DNA of 64,000 nucleotides, from positions 298,473,525-298,537,524 of the forward strand of contig OZ024740.1 of assembly GCA_964016885.1 (NCBI GenBank), read 5' to 3'. This document shows, piece after piece, positions 55,590 through 63,892 of the stretch. The notes under the pieces are model-generated. The model searched no databases. It was not told the origin of the DNA and saw only the letters and a list, made by a program, of their open reading frames with translations. The translations under genes and the position numbers were made by a program. The stretch comes from Eledone cirrhosa (Eukaryota; Mollusca; Cephalopoda; Octopoda; Eledonidae). Numbering within the stretch: position 1 is the stretch's first letter; the number at the start of each line of letters is the position of its first letter.

Positions 55590-55655
55590 ATAAGTCCCAC
55601 CCTTGCAAGCAGGGAAAAGTGGACGTAAAATGAAATGATGATGATGATGATATAT
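55590..55655 (+). mobile_element. SINE family 2 / RTE tail, 60 bp
   Basis: GTCCCACCCTTGCAAGCAGG, GAAAAGTGGACGTAAAATG and a GATGATGATGATGA end, head to head with the LINE tail on the right. Confidence 0.85.
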
Positions 55656-56152
55656 ATCATCATCGTTTAACATCTATCTTCCACGCTAGCATGGGTTTAG
55701 ACGGGAGTTGTCCTACTTGAAGCAAGAATGGGTGGGTGACCATGTCTCGCTCGTATAGGACTGTCTGGCAGGTTTTCTATGGCTGGATGCCCTTCCTAAC
55801 ACCAACCACATTTACAGTGTAGACTGGGAGGTTTTTACCGTGTTATCTACACGACCACATTACAGCGTGGACACTGTTTTTTGTCGTGACACCTACACAA
55901 CCTCATTTATTTTGGACTGGATGTTGTGGTACCAATATAACTTTACAGAGAAAGGGTGGTGTTGGTGGGAGTGGGGCAGGTGGGTGGAGTAGGGGTAGTT
56001 GGATGGGGTATATATTTGGTTAAGAGGTGCCTACTGACTGTAGGTTTTGCTTTGTACATAGGCAAGCCGGGTCTTCTGTATTACTGCGTAGCGCCAAAGA
56101 TCTCGGTCCAGTGACATTGTCTTAGAGAGATGTAAGTGTTTAAGGTCGGAAT
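55656..56152 (-). mobile_element. RTE-like LINE copy 5, tail and last codons
   Basis: Tail start at 55660 (ATCATCGTTTAACATCTATC), the usual modules, then about 90 bp of C-terminal code (GCAAGCCGGGTCTTCTGTAT, CAAAGATCTCGGTCCAGTG) truncated at about 56152 by (TA)n. Confidence 0.88.
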
Positions 56153-56176
56153 TATATATATATATATATATATACT

Positions 56177-56830
56177 ACCAGTTTAGCCCGGTGTTGCTCG
56201 GGTTTGTTCATTTGCTATGAAAAGCTACATACAGGTAAACATGGCTTGAAAGCGAATAAGCTTATCAATTAAGTGCATAAAGCAGTTGAACCGGTTATTA
56301 AAAGTTACGAACCAATTAGCATTTTGGACAATCAATGATGGGTTAATAATCATCCAATAGTGAATTTAGAAGACCAAAGTTGCAAGATGGTGGCCCTGAT
56401 GCCGCTGGGTGTCAGATCTATTCGCCATGGGTGACCCTACCAGGAAATAGTTTTACAGACGGCATAGCTCCAACACCTCCAACACTTGCACCAACATCTA
56501 TAGCACCTCTTTGTAGACGATATTGCGTGTCATTCCTTGAGGAGTGTAAGCAAAAAGTCCATTCCTGCTCCCTACACTGAAACAGGCAACATAAAGTTGG
56601 CCATGGGAGAAGCATGGCTACCCCAAATGGATGCCCGCCACAGACAATGTTTGCCCTTGTGACTTGTTAATGGACATGGCAAAACATGGTCTCACTAGGA
56701 ATTGGGATTGCTGGAAATCGAACGGGATATCCGATGCCGAGGGGAAAAGGTTCATCCTTGGCAGTGTAATCGGCAGAATTGCCAGAAGTACAACACTATG
56801 GGGTGTTGTCAAATTAATATTTAATGAAAG
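56177..56830 (-). mobile_element. Helitron, 3-prime part with helicase C-terminus
   Basis: The minus-strand 3-prime end is near 56177, with CCCGAGCAACACCGGG forming a hairpin and CTGG-T after it. Upstream on the same strand (56812-56380) is the C-terminus of the PIF1-like helicase. Further 5-prime parts (Rep domain) are absent. Truncated near 56830, where the Penelope-like element region begins. Confidence 0.75.
56380..56812 (-). pseudogene. Helitron PIF1-like helicase C-terminus
   Basis: LVRPCFAMSINKSQGQTLSV then AGIHLG (56720-56620) is the helicase motif V/VI region, in which INKSQGQTL is diagnostic for PIF1-family helicases in Helitrons. After a stop, the next frame continues PCFSHGQLYVACFSVGS and LFAYTPQGMTRNIVYKEVL (56615-56510) in the expected order. 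At least one stop and one frameshift. In intact elements this helicase unwinds DNA during rolling-circle transposition. Confidence 0.85.
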
Positions 56831-56904
56831 TCGTAAAAAATAAATAATTTAAACATTCCGATTCATATGTCTAAATTTATTTATTTTAAATAAATTTATT
56901 TATA

Positions 56905-58020
56905 TTAGACATATTATGTGTTAGATTCCTGGACTTCCACACGGGAATATACCGCGATGATGGACTGACCTTATTGAGCCATAAAAGTGGTCACGACCTC
57001 GACCGGTTTAAAAAAGACTTAGCTTCTACCTTCAATGAGTTAGGACTTAGGATAACAGTAGCTACCAACCTCGCTAGCGTAGATTTCTTAGACATTAATT
57101 TAGACCTTTGCACACACACCTACAGACCCTTCCATAAGCTTAACGAAAAAGTCAATTACATTTACATTCACAAGGACTACCCTCCCACTGTTTTTAGAAA
57201 CTTCGTAAATAATATCAGTACTAGAATCTCAAACCGCTCCTCTAATAATGCTATCTTTGACAGAGCGGCACCCTACTATAACACAGCGTTAGCTAACAGC
57301 GGCTTCTCGCAACCTATCACTTACTCTCTCACTATCAACAACAGTAATAAGAAAAGAAAGCGTAACAATAGACAAACTATCAACGTTAACACCAATGTAG
57401 GCAAAAAATTTCTAGCCCTCTTAGATAGACACTTCCCCATAGGTCACAAATACCGCTCCATCTTTAACCGACACAAAGTAAAACTAGCATACTCCTGTGC
57501 TAAGAACATGAAGGCCCACATCACCAACAGCCCTAAGAGCAACACCCCACCAGGGTGCTCTTGCCGTAAGCCCTAAGCTTGTCCCCTTCAACAGCAATGC
57601 AACACACCTGCTGTAGTTTATGAAGCTGTGGTCACTTCTAACCGACCAAATCAACCACAGGAGGTCAAATCCTATGTGGGTATGGCAGAGGGCCTATTTA
57701 AGGAACGCTTCCTGAACTACCAGTCGACCTTTAGGTACCCGGACAGACGTTCATCCACGAAACTCGCGAGCCACGTATGGTCCCTCAAGGACTCAAGTAT
57801 AGACTACTCCATTCAATGGAAAGCCATTACTAAGTCCAAGCCATACACAAGGGGCAATCCGTCGTGTGGACTATGTATTGATGAACGAATAAATATTCTA
57901 AAGAGATTACGCAATAGTGATTGCCTAAACTTGAGAAATGAATTCTTTACACATTGTCCACACGTCTGGAAACACCTCTTACACAACTACAAAGTTCCGG
58001 ATTGAATTACAACATCCTAA
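56905..58020 (+). mobile_element. Penelope-like element, 5-prime truncated
   Basis: Starts inside the RT at the catalytic box and continues to the C-terminal GIY-YIG domain, then about 200 bp of 3-prime UTR containing a hammerhead-like core (58176-58198). 5-prime truncation is common for such elements. Sense to the PNPT1 transcript. Confidence 0.85.
56923..58005 (+). pseudogene. Penelope-like RT end plus GIY-YIG endonuclease, one stop
   Basis: The frame begins LDFHTGIYRDDGLTLL, where YRDD is the RT catalytic box. It continues through SVDFLDINLDLCTHTYRPF and DYPPTVFRNF to a cysteine knuckle CSCRKP, a TAA at 57574-57576, then in the same frame ACPLQQQCNTPAVVYEAVV. The endonuclease follows: YVGMAEGLFKERFLNY, TKLASHVWSLKD (57690-57800), and a C-x2-C pair NPSCGLCIDE, ending HLLHNYKVPD and stop at 58005. 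GIY-YIG nicks DNA to prime reverse transcription in active Penelope elements; here the G-I-Y tripeptide is represented by YVG. Besides the truncation, the TAA is the only disabling change I see. Confidence 0.88.
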
Positions 58021-58175
58021 TTTTCTTATCAACTAGAAACTTTTGGACTTTCGCAGTTATCTCCCTTACACCTCTCGCACGCAATTTAGTATTGCCTGTG
58101 TGAAGTGACCGGTTTCTGCGCATGCACGTTCATATGGTTGTCCTTCCTGTTTCGTATATCCATGTCCATTACGAA

Positions 58176-58198
58176 CTGAGGATCCGCTAAGGTGAAAC
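58176..58198 (+). ncRNA. hammerhead-ribozyme-like core 3-prime of Penelope element
   Basis: CTGAGGA (58176-58182), then TCC-GCTAA-GGT as a short stem II, then GAAAC (58194-58198). Right after it, ACAATTGT could give a short stem III. This is the conserved CUGANGA...GAAA layout in the place where Penelope-like elements are known to carry hammerheads. The cleavage-site NUH and stem I pairing are only partly convincing. Confidence 0.5.
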
Positions 58199-58245
58199 AA
58201 TTGTTCTCGGTATGGTGAACTAACTGTTGTGTAACTACTTATATA

Positions 58246-58589
58246 TCATCATCATCATCATTTCATTTTATGTCCGCTGTTTCCCTGCTTGCAAGAGTGG
58301 GACGGCAACTGATTCTGGCTTGATTTCTACAGCTGGATGCCCTTCCTAACACCAACCTCATTTACAGTGAGTGCTGGGTGCTTTTTTTGCCGTGGCACCT
58401 CCACGACCACTGTGCAGTGGAGTGATATGGACCCCAGTCCCTATCATCTCATTTCTACAGCTGAGTAAACTGGAGCAATGTGAAATAAAGTGTCTTGCTC
58501 AAGGAAACAACACATCACCCGGTCTGAGAATTGAACTCAACCTTTTGATTGCAAGGCCAATGCTCTAACCACTAAGCCATGTGCCTCCA
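58246..58589 (-). mobile_element. tRNA-derived SINE, family 2, left arm of a palindrome
   Basis: Same structure as the copy at 54010: tail at the left (ATCATCATCATCATTTCATT), tRNA head at the right ending GTGCCTCCAT. Its head meets the head of the next SINE across an 18-bp (AT)n spacer. Confidence 0.93.
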
Positions 58590-58603
58590 TATATATATAT
58601 ATA

Positions 58604-58930
58604 TATGGAGGCACATGGCTTAGTGGTTAGAGCATTGGCCTTGCAATCGAAAGGTTGTGAGTTCAATTCAATGTGTTGTTTCCTTGAGCAAGACACTTTA
58701 TTTCATATTGCTTCAGTTTACTCAGTTGTAGAAATGAGATGATAGGGACTGGGGTCCCTATCATTCCACTGCAAAGTGGTTGTGGAGGTGCCACAGCAAA
58801 AAAGCAGCCATCACTCACTGTAAATGAGGTTGGTGTTAGGAAAGGCATCCAGCTGTAGAAATCAAGCCAGAATCAGTTCCCGTCCCACCCTTGCAAGCAG
58901 GGAAAAGCAGATGTAAAATGATGACGATAC
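58604..58930 (+). mobile_element. tRNA-derived SINE, family 2, right arm of a palindrome
   Basis: GGAGGCACATGGCTTAGTGG head at 58607 with B box at about 58645-58660, then a tail ending GCAGATGTAAAATGATGACG. A block present in the left arm (ATCACCCGGTCTGAG) is missing here. Head-to-head with the previous SINE. Confidence 0.93.
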
Positions 58931-58944
58931 ACACATACACATAC

Positions 58945-59323
58945 ATTTATGTTGTGTGGTTCACGAATGAGTAAAACTTGTCATTCTGTTTGGTTAATAA
59001 TGATGTAATAGTAAGAAAAGTAGTCTATGCTATGCAACTCATCCATCATAGATGTTGAATCTCATGGCTGTTGCAGGAACGGATTTAAATAGCTATTTGG
59101 AGATGTGCTGTAGCAATAACACTGATTTGCGTGCCATCACCGAATCAAATATATTCTCTATTCTTTGTTTGTGTTTGTCGTAATTCCTTTTATTGATTAA
59201 ATAATTATGCAATCTGCACCTGATGATGTTGCCAGGATCTTGAAAGAAATATATATCCTGTTTTATGCAACATTAAAACTTTAAAGGGATATTTCCAGTC
59301 CGGCCTTCTGTTGTTTTATTTAA

Positions 59324-59328
<5 letters not shown>
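58945..59328 (+). repeat. unclassified repeat, copy A (CTGATGA-containing)
   Basis: Shares order and sequence with 60381-60710: GTGGTTCACGAATGAG, CTTGTCATTCTGTTTGG, TGCAACTCA, CACCTGATGATGTTG, GAAAG and CAGTCCGGCCTTCTGTTG then TTATTTAAATA. Bounded by CA and TA tracts. No coding capacity. The CCTGATGATG...GAAA spacing recalls hammerhead/Penelope terminal sequence but stem II does not pair well. Confidence 0.7.

Positions 59329-59362
<34 letters not shown>
59323..59362. repeat. TA/CA microsatellite
   Basis: (TA)n followed by (CA)n. Confidence 0.9.
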
Positions 59363-59365
<3 letters not shown>

Positions 59366-59687
59366 TTGTCTTGCAGTATTCACGGGGGTTACATTCCTAG
59401 AGCCCCCACAAAGAGTGAAAAACTGTGAATTTTGGACGTGATCCATAAAAATGCCTATAAACGTGAAAACATAACGTAAAATATAAACCGACAAATACGG
59501 TATATTGTTATTAATAATTTAGTGTTAAAAAGTGTGAAAAAATATATATTGCCACCAAAAAAGCCATAAAAAATTGCGGATTATATTTACGATTCCGTGA
59601 ATATGTGGCGGTTTCCACAAACAATTATTAGTTTGGCTCTAAGGAAAATTCTGCAATTAACCGGGGGCGTGAATGCTGGAGCTACAC

Positions 59688-59690
<3 letters not shown>
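59363..59690 (+). mobile_element. Tigger/pogo-like MITE
   Basis: Begins CAGTTGTCTTGCAGTATTC then ACGGGGGTTACATTCC, and has GAGCCCCCACAAAGAGTG, a typical inner palindrome of Tc/mariner-Tigger non-autonomous elements. The right end CGGGGGCGTGAATGCTGG is the inverted counterpart of GCAGTATTCACGGGGG. Flanked by TA-rich sequence, fitting a TA target. No transposase. Confidence 0.72.
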
Positions 59691-59729
<39 letters not shown>

Positions 59730-60140
59730 AAAAAAAAGTGTGGATGATAGAAAACGTTCTATACAGATCACGTATAAGGCAAACGATAATAAAAAGATGA
59801 TTTGAAAAGTGCATCTGGTAGATCTGTAAATAAAGGATCTTTATAACATGTGCAAAAAATTGATGTTTAACGAAGCTTGCCTACTCTTACGTCGAAAAAA
59901 CAACACGACGCATTCGGCTGGCCTCCTTTATCATGAAAAGAAAATCTTTTTTGGGGGGATTATTGGATTTTTCAAAATTTCAAGGTTTTTTTGGAACTTT
60001 CAATATTTTTTTAGGTTTTGCTGTCTGAAGAACTCAGGCTATTATAACTAATAGTCCTCAGTGAAATATATATAACTGGGTTTTAAATAAACTTGAATCA
60101 ACTGAATATGGGCTCTAATCTTCTATTAATATATATATAT
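59691..60140 (+). other. intron sequence; TA tract, nothing else recognised
   Basis: (TA)n at 59691-59726; the remainder is AT-rich with no recognised motif. Confidence 0.55.
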
Positions 60141-60152
60141 ATATATATATAT

Positions 60153-60339
60153 AACAAAGAAAGTGTGGCAAGGAACCAGATGGACTATAACGCACCAGAG
60201 TACTCAATACTTAGGGTAGTAGAATGGGTAATAGGGAAATGTTTAACCCCGATGGCAGAGCTCAAGCCGTTTCAACGGCTATTTCTGGAAATAGCCGTCG
60301 AAATGGCCTGAGCTCTGCCATTGGGGTTAAACATTTTCC

Positions 60340-60345
<6 letters not shown>
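60153..60345. repeat. TA-flanked fold-back: short palindrome plus unique arm
   Basis: 60241-60343 is a palindrome with roughly 50-bp arms (TTTAACCCCGATGGCAGAGC versus GCTCTGCCATTGGGGTTAAA) meeting at CTATTTCTGG/AAATAG. The left part, 60153-60240 (AAGGAACCAGATGGACTATA), is the reverse complement of about 60815-60899. Flanked by (TA)n on both sides. Confidence 0.88.
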
Positions 60346-60372
<27 letters not shown>

Positions 60373-60380
60373 ATACATTT

Positions 60381-60712
60381 AGGTTTGTTGGTTCACCACT
60401 GGATAGAACTGGTCATTCTGTATGGTCAACCTTGATGTAATATTAGGGAGAGCACTCGACGTAATACAACTCACCTGTCTTTGTTTCTGTTGTTGGTGGT
60501 GCGAGTACAGAGTTAATTATTATAAAATAACAGGAGGCTGGACTGGTTAAAGATTTATTGTACTATGAACATTCCTTTGTTAAATTTCGAATACCTGATG
60601 ATGTCACTGAATTCATACTGAACCCAGTCATTGAAATGTTCATAGTATAATAAACCTTTAAGGAATTACACCAGTCCAGCCTCCGGTTATTTTATAAATA
60701 TTATATATATAT
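60381..60712 (+). repeat. unclassified repeat, copy B, with internal inverted repeat
   Basis: Homologous to 58945-59328. Inside, about 60521-60572 (ATAACAGGAGGCTGGACTGG, TACTATGAACATT) is the reverse complement of about 60637-60700 (AATGTTCATAGTATAATAAA, CCAGTCCAGCCTCCGGTTAT). ACCTGATGATG at 60593 and GAAATG at 60632 lie in the loop. Flanked by (TA)n. Confidence 0.78.
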
Positions 60713-60900
60713 ATATAGGAAAAGGTATGATCCCGACGGCAGAGCTCAAGCCGTTTCGACGGCTATTTCTGGACTCAGAAACGGCTTGAGCTCTGCCATC
60801 AGGGTCATACTTTTTCCTATTACCCACTCTACTACCCTAAGTATTGATACTCTGGTGCGTTATGGTCCATCTGGTTCCTTACCACAATTCCTTCGTTATA
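60713..60900. repeat. TA-flanked fold-back, inverted partner of 60153-60345
   Basis: The palindrome 60713-60830 (GACGGCAGAGCTCAAGCC versus GGCTTGAGCTCTGCCATC) is followed by a unique arm (ATTACCCACTCTACTACCC, GGTCCATCTGGTTCC). The unique arm matches 60153-60240 in reverse, so the two elements together bracket copy B and can pair over about 190 bp. Confidence 0.88.
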
Positions 60901-60954
60901 TATATATATATAACTAACAAAAAGTTATTGCTCTACATGGCTGAATACAATAAA

Positions 60955-61148
60955 TGTAATCTGAGTTTTTCAAATATTAATAATAATATTCGATTTGTTT
61001 GCAATTATGCAAACAAGCCTCTTTTAAGCCATATCAGTAGAATGAGCCCCTCATTCTTCCTCTTGTGTTGGCATGTAAACAGAACTGCTTGTTTGCATAA
61101 TTGCAAACAAATCAAATATCATTATTAATATTTGAAAAACTCAGATTA
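60955..61148. repeat. TA-flanked fold-back, third type
   Basis: Arms of about 62 bp: TAATCTGAGTTTTTCAAATA, then GCAATTATGCAAACAAGC at 60957-61018, and the reverse complement GCTTGTTTGCATAATTGC, then TATTTGAAAAACTCAGATTA at 61085-61146, with very few mismatches. A 66-bp loop separates them. (TA)n lies on both sides. Confidence 0.9.
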
Positions 61149-61818
61149 TATTTATATATATATATATACTTATTAATATTATACTTATCTTTTGACTTGC
61201 CCTACACATTCAGTGTAGAAGAGGGAAGTATCATGCATATCTTTCCTGAAGGAATAAATGAATAAAGTGAAAAGGCTTTGGTTGACAATTGGACTCTTAA
61301 TGCTGGCTTTACTTATGAAAGCTTACCTATTACTGACTCTGTAGAATTGTCACATATAATTAATTGCAAATGCCAAAGAACAAGTCATGAGTTTCCACTG
61401 AGCAAAGGTTGCAAGCTGGTTTCTAGAAACTGTAGTAGACCATGGTCTATAACTGGAGGTGTTCCACAAGGAAGTTATAGATTCTTGTGCAAGATTTTTT
61501 TCTTGTAAAAATAATTCTTTGGAGAATTTATTTAGATAATTATTTTTGGCAGTTCATACGATACTGTTTGTAGACAACTTTTTGAAATTATTCATTTAGG
61601 TAATTTTTTTAAAGGTAATTTAGTAAAGCAAACAATTTATACAGTATTTTAAAACAATTTTCTTAGTCAATACCTCAAGCAAACTTTTTTTGTTAGTTTC
61701 TGTAACAATTCATTTGATAATTCCATCAGTTAATAATATTTTAATGAATGCTTGCTTCAGTACTTTTTGATATCTGATTGTTGTTTATAATCAGTTTCTA
61801 TACTATTTTATTTTTTAG
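61149..61818 (+). other. end of the 51-kb intron; possible old RT scrap
   Basis: A frame at 61278-61508 contains RPWSITGGVPQGS, which resembles the GVPQGSxLGP box of LINE reverse transcriptases, but it is followed by unrelated sequence. Otherwise AT-rich. A pyrimidine-rich tract precedes the exon at 61819. Confidence 0.45.
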
Positions 61819-61932
61819 GTGCGGTTCGTGTAGGAATAGTAAATGATGAAATTGTTATCAACCCCACTAGACGACAGATTTCTGAAAGTACTCTTAATCT
61901 GATTGTAACTTGTATTGATCAATACAAAGTTG
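61819..61932 (+). CDS. PNPT1: PNPT1 exon (RNase PH domain 1, part 3)
   Basis: The acceptor TTTTTTAG ends at 61818. Two bases complete Gly, then [18 protein letters not shown] and ESTLNLIVT follow, as in AVRIGIIDGEYVVNPTRK of human PNPT1. The 3-prime end is less certain. The frame stays open through CIDQYKV to GTTG/GCAAGT at 61933, a good GC-AG type donor that gives phase 1 like its neighbours and keeps the length expected before the next conserved residues (VMLEA in human). An alternative GT donor (ATT/GTAACT, exon end 61901) would remove about ten residues. The downstream exon lies beyond the window. Confidence 0.92.
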
Positions 61933-62225
61933 GCAAGTATTTTACCATTGTTTACTGAATGAACAGTTGAGTCAACACATTATAATATATCCCTAAGGCG
62001 TAGTTTCTAATATTATTTGGTTGAGGCAGTTGGTATTTCTTGCTTGCAATGTATTCCTGATATTCTAATTGAAAGAAAATTCTGCTTTTACTTTACGAGC
62101 CACAGTTATAACAAAGGATTCATGAAAGGAAAGAACTGTGTCTATTTACCATGAATGTAGCACAAAAGAATCCAAATATTCTGTCTTCAGTGACATCAAC
62201 ATTGCTAACCATAACAATAATATAT
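61933..62225 (+). other. next PNPT1 intron, nothing recognised
   Basis: AT-rich intron sequence. Confidence 0.6.
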
Positions 62226-62460
62226 AATTGTAATAATGGTTTCTAATTTAGGCACAAGGCCAGCAATATCTAGGGGCAGACGGGAAAGTCGATTAAATTG
62301 ACTCCAGTGCGTGACTGGTACTTTATTTTATCAACCCCATAAGGATGAAAGGCAAAGCTCACCGTGGCAGGATTTGAACTCAGAACACAAAGGGCCATAA
62401 CTCTCTGCCATGAAGCAAGGTGTCCGATGTTCTACCACTACTGCCAATCCACCGCCCTTA
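62226..62460 (-). mobile_element. tRNA-derived SINE, family 1 (subfamily with insert)
   Basis: TTTAGGCACAAGGCCAGCAA, insert GGGGCAGACGGGAAAGTCG, TTTATTTTATCAACCCC, B box in GGATTTGAACTCAGAAC and head ending CTGCCAATCCACCGCCC. Confidence 0.92.
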
Positions 62461-62670
62461 TATAATTGTAATAATTATTTCTACTTTTGGCACAAGGCCA
62501 GCAATTACCCCCAGTGCCTTACTGGTACTTTATTTTTCGACTCTGAAAGGAAGAAAGGCAAAGTTAACTTTGGTGGGATTTGGACTCAGACCATAAAAGG
62601 CCGTAAACTCTTTGCCTGCAAAGCATGGCATCCGACCCTCTACCGATACTGCCAATCCACTGTCATGTAA
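62461..62670 (-). mobile_element. tRNA-derived SINE, family 1
   Basis: Directly adjacent second copy without the insert: TTTTGGCACAAGGCCAGCAA, GAAAGGCAAAGTTAACTTTG and head CTACCGATACTGCCAATCC. Confidence 0.92.
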
Positions 62671-63214
62671 TAATAATAGTATTTCACTAGAACTTATAAC
62701 AACTTGGAGAATTTGAACTGGCCATATGTTCAGTACAGTACATTAATCTGATACCTTTTGCACTGCATATATGGAAATGCCTTACAGTTAAGGTCTAATC
62801 TATCACTATCCAACATAGAAAAGAAGTATTTCGGAATATTTTGAAAAGATAATTAAAAACATGTTTTTTTTTAACATTTAAGGAAAAAATTAAATTAAAT
62901 GACACAATGAACTGATATAGTATTTTTTCTATTAGTTACATCATTTAATTAATTCTCTCCTGCTGTCTTCCATTTTTCATTTTGGGTGGGTAGGATGGAA
63001 TAGAAGTAATTATTTATTGTTCAAAGTAAAGCACAGTGGGAAAGCTCAAATCTAATCAATGTTTTGTATTCTGTGTTTTATTTCTGAAAAGGATTGTTTT
63101 TTGCTGATTATCTGTATTAATCTTCACTGTAAAGCATGAAATAATGGTTCAGTTTCTTTCTTGTTTGTAGTTTTTGTTACATGTTGAGACATATTTTGAT
63201 ACTTTTATATCTTA
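62671..63214 (+). other. intron sequence, nothing recognised
   Basis: AT-rich, no feature recognised. Confidence 0.55.
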
Positions 63215-63330
63215 CTAGACCACCCGTGACCCGTTGGGTCGCATTCACTTCAAAATATTTTTTAAAAATCATGTTCATTTAAAAATAATTTTAAAATAAT
63301 TAAAATATACACAGACATGTATATAATGTG
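63215..63330 (-). mobile_element. Helitron 3-prime end on minus strand
   Basis: Minus strand: GCGACCCAACGGGTCACGG forms a short GACCC/GGGTC hairpin, followed by GTGGT and CTAG ending at 63215, then T. This is the hairpin-CTRR-T arrangement of a Helitron 3-prime terminus. How far the element extends right is unclear; no helicase seen. Confidence 0.6.
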
Positions 63331-63357
63331 AAATAAAACTGGAAGGCCCATATATAT

Positions 63358-63407
63358 ACGTGTGTGTATGGAAATATATGTGTGTGTGTGTGTGTATACA
63401 TATATTT

Positions 63408-63450
<43 letters not shown>

Positions 63451-63470
63451 ACACCTACACACACACACCA
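63358..63470. repeat. TG/CA microsatellite
   Basis: (TG)n at 63376-63395 and (CA)n at 63411-63448, with further CACACA to 63470. The two are inverted and could pair. Overlapping frames are repeat-derived. Confidence 0.9.
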
Positions 63471-63880
63471 CCTTCAGCCCTCCCCGCTCGGACACCCCGT
63501 CTCCCTCTCCCCACTCCACCCCTACACACCCCCACACCCTTCCACCACCTGTTTTACCCCTTTTTAATTTCAGTTTATTTTGATCATGCTTTTATATTTA
63601 TTTTTATTTCATTTCATTTTATTTTGATCATGCTTTATTTTAATTTTTATTTTTAATTTCATTCGCACCGTTTCCTCCCACCCCCTTTTCGCTATATGTC
63701 TCTCCACCACTCCCCTACACACCCTTTGAACTCTCTTCCCACACACTTCTCACCTGAGGAAGGGCTTATGCCCGAAACGTCGTTCCCCACCACCACCCCA
63801 CTCTCCAGAGCGTGAAATTAATAAACATTCATTGTACTGCCTCTCTGTTTTGTTCCTGTTCAAATTTTCCATTATATATA
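63471..63880 (+). mobile_element. Penelope-like 3-prime terminal region (putative)
   Basis: C/T-rich and then T-rich non-coding sequence containing a duplicated TTATTTTGATCATGCTTT (63575 and 63619), a hammerhead-like core (63754-63781) and TTAATAAACATTCATTGTAC near the end, before (TA)n at 63872. No coding part is left, so the assignment rests on the ribozyme-like core and on similarity in style to the other two Penelope ends. Confidence 0.4.
63754..63781 (+). ncRNA. hammerhead-ribozyme-like core, well preserved
   Basis: CTGAGGA (63754-63760), A, then GGGC-TTAT-GCCC as a perfect 4-bp stem II with a 4-nt loop, then GAAAC (63774-63778) and GTC. All core positions of CUGANGA and GAAA are present, and the GTC triplet fits a preferred cleavage site with a very short stem III. 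Stem I pairing is not evident from a single monomer. Hammerheads with tiny stem III are typical of Penelope-like elements and may act as dimers. Confidence 0.55.
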
Positions 63881-63892
63881 TATATATATGTA

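Noticed and set aside
56974..58005. Host gene with GIY-YIG nuclease (SLX1-like)
   Set aside because: The upstream YRDDGL and FLDINLDL segments and CPLQQQC knuckle are those of Penelope-like retroelements, and the frame has a stop.
59220..59246. Hammerhead candidate CTGATGA...GAAAG
   Set aside because: No complementary stem II between the two core pieces; kept only as part of the unnamed repeat.
60595..60636. Hammerhead candidate CTGATGA...GAAAT in copy B
   Set aside because: Only a 4-bp ACTG/CAGT pairing with a large loop and mismatches next to the core; too weak to call.
60755..60795. Hammerhead-like string on the minus strand (CTGAGTCCAGAAATA then GTCGAAAC)
   Set aside because: The CUGANGA box is incomplete and the expected stem II does not pair; the palindrome explains the sequence equally well.
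61278..61508. PNPT1 or other host exon before 61819
   Set aside because: The exon phases of 10403-10450 and 61819-61932 join without a gap relative to known PNPase proteins, so no exon is missing. The GGVPQGS string looks like a LINE RT scrap.
63262..63656. Frames rich in Thr-His, Cys-Val or Pro
   Set aside because: They run through (CA)n/(TG)n and C/T-rich sequence on both strands and are repeat artefacts.
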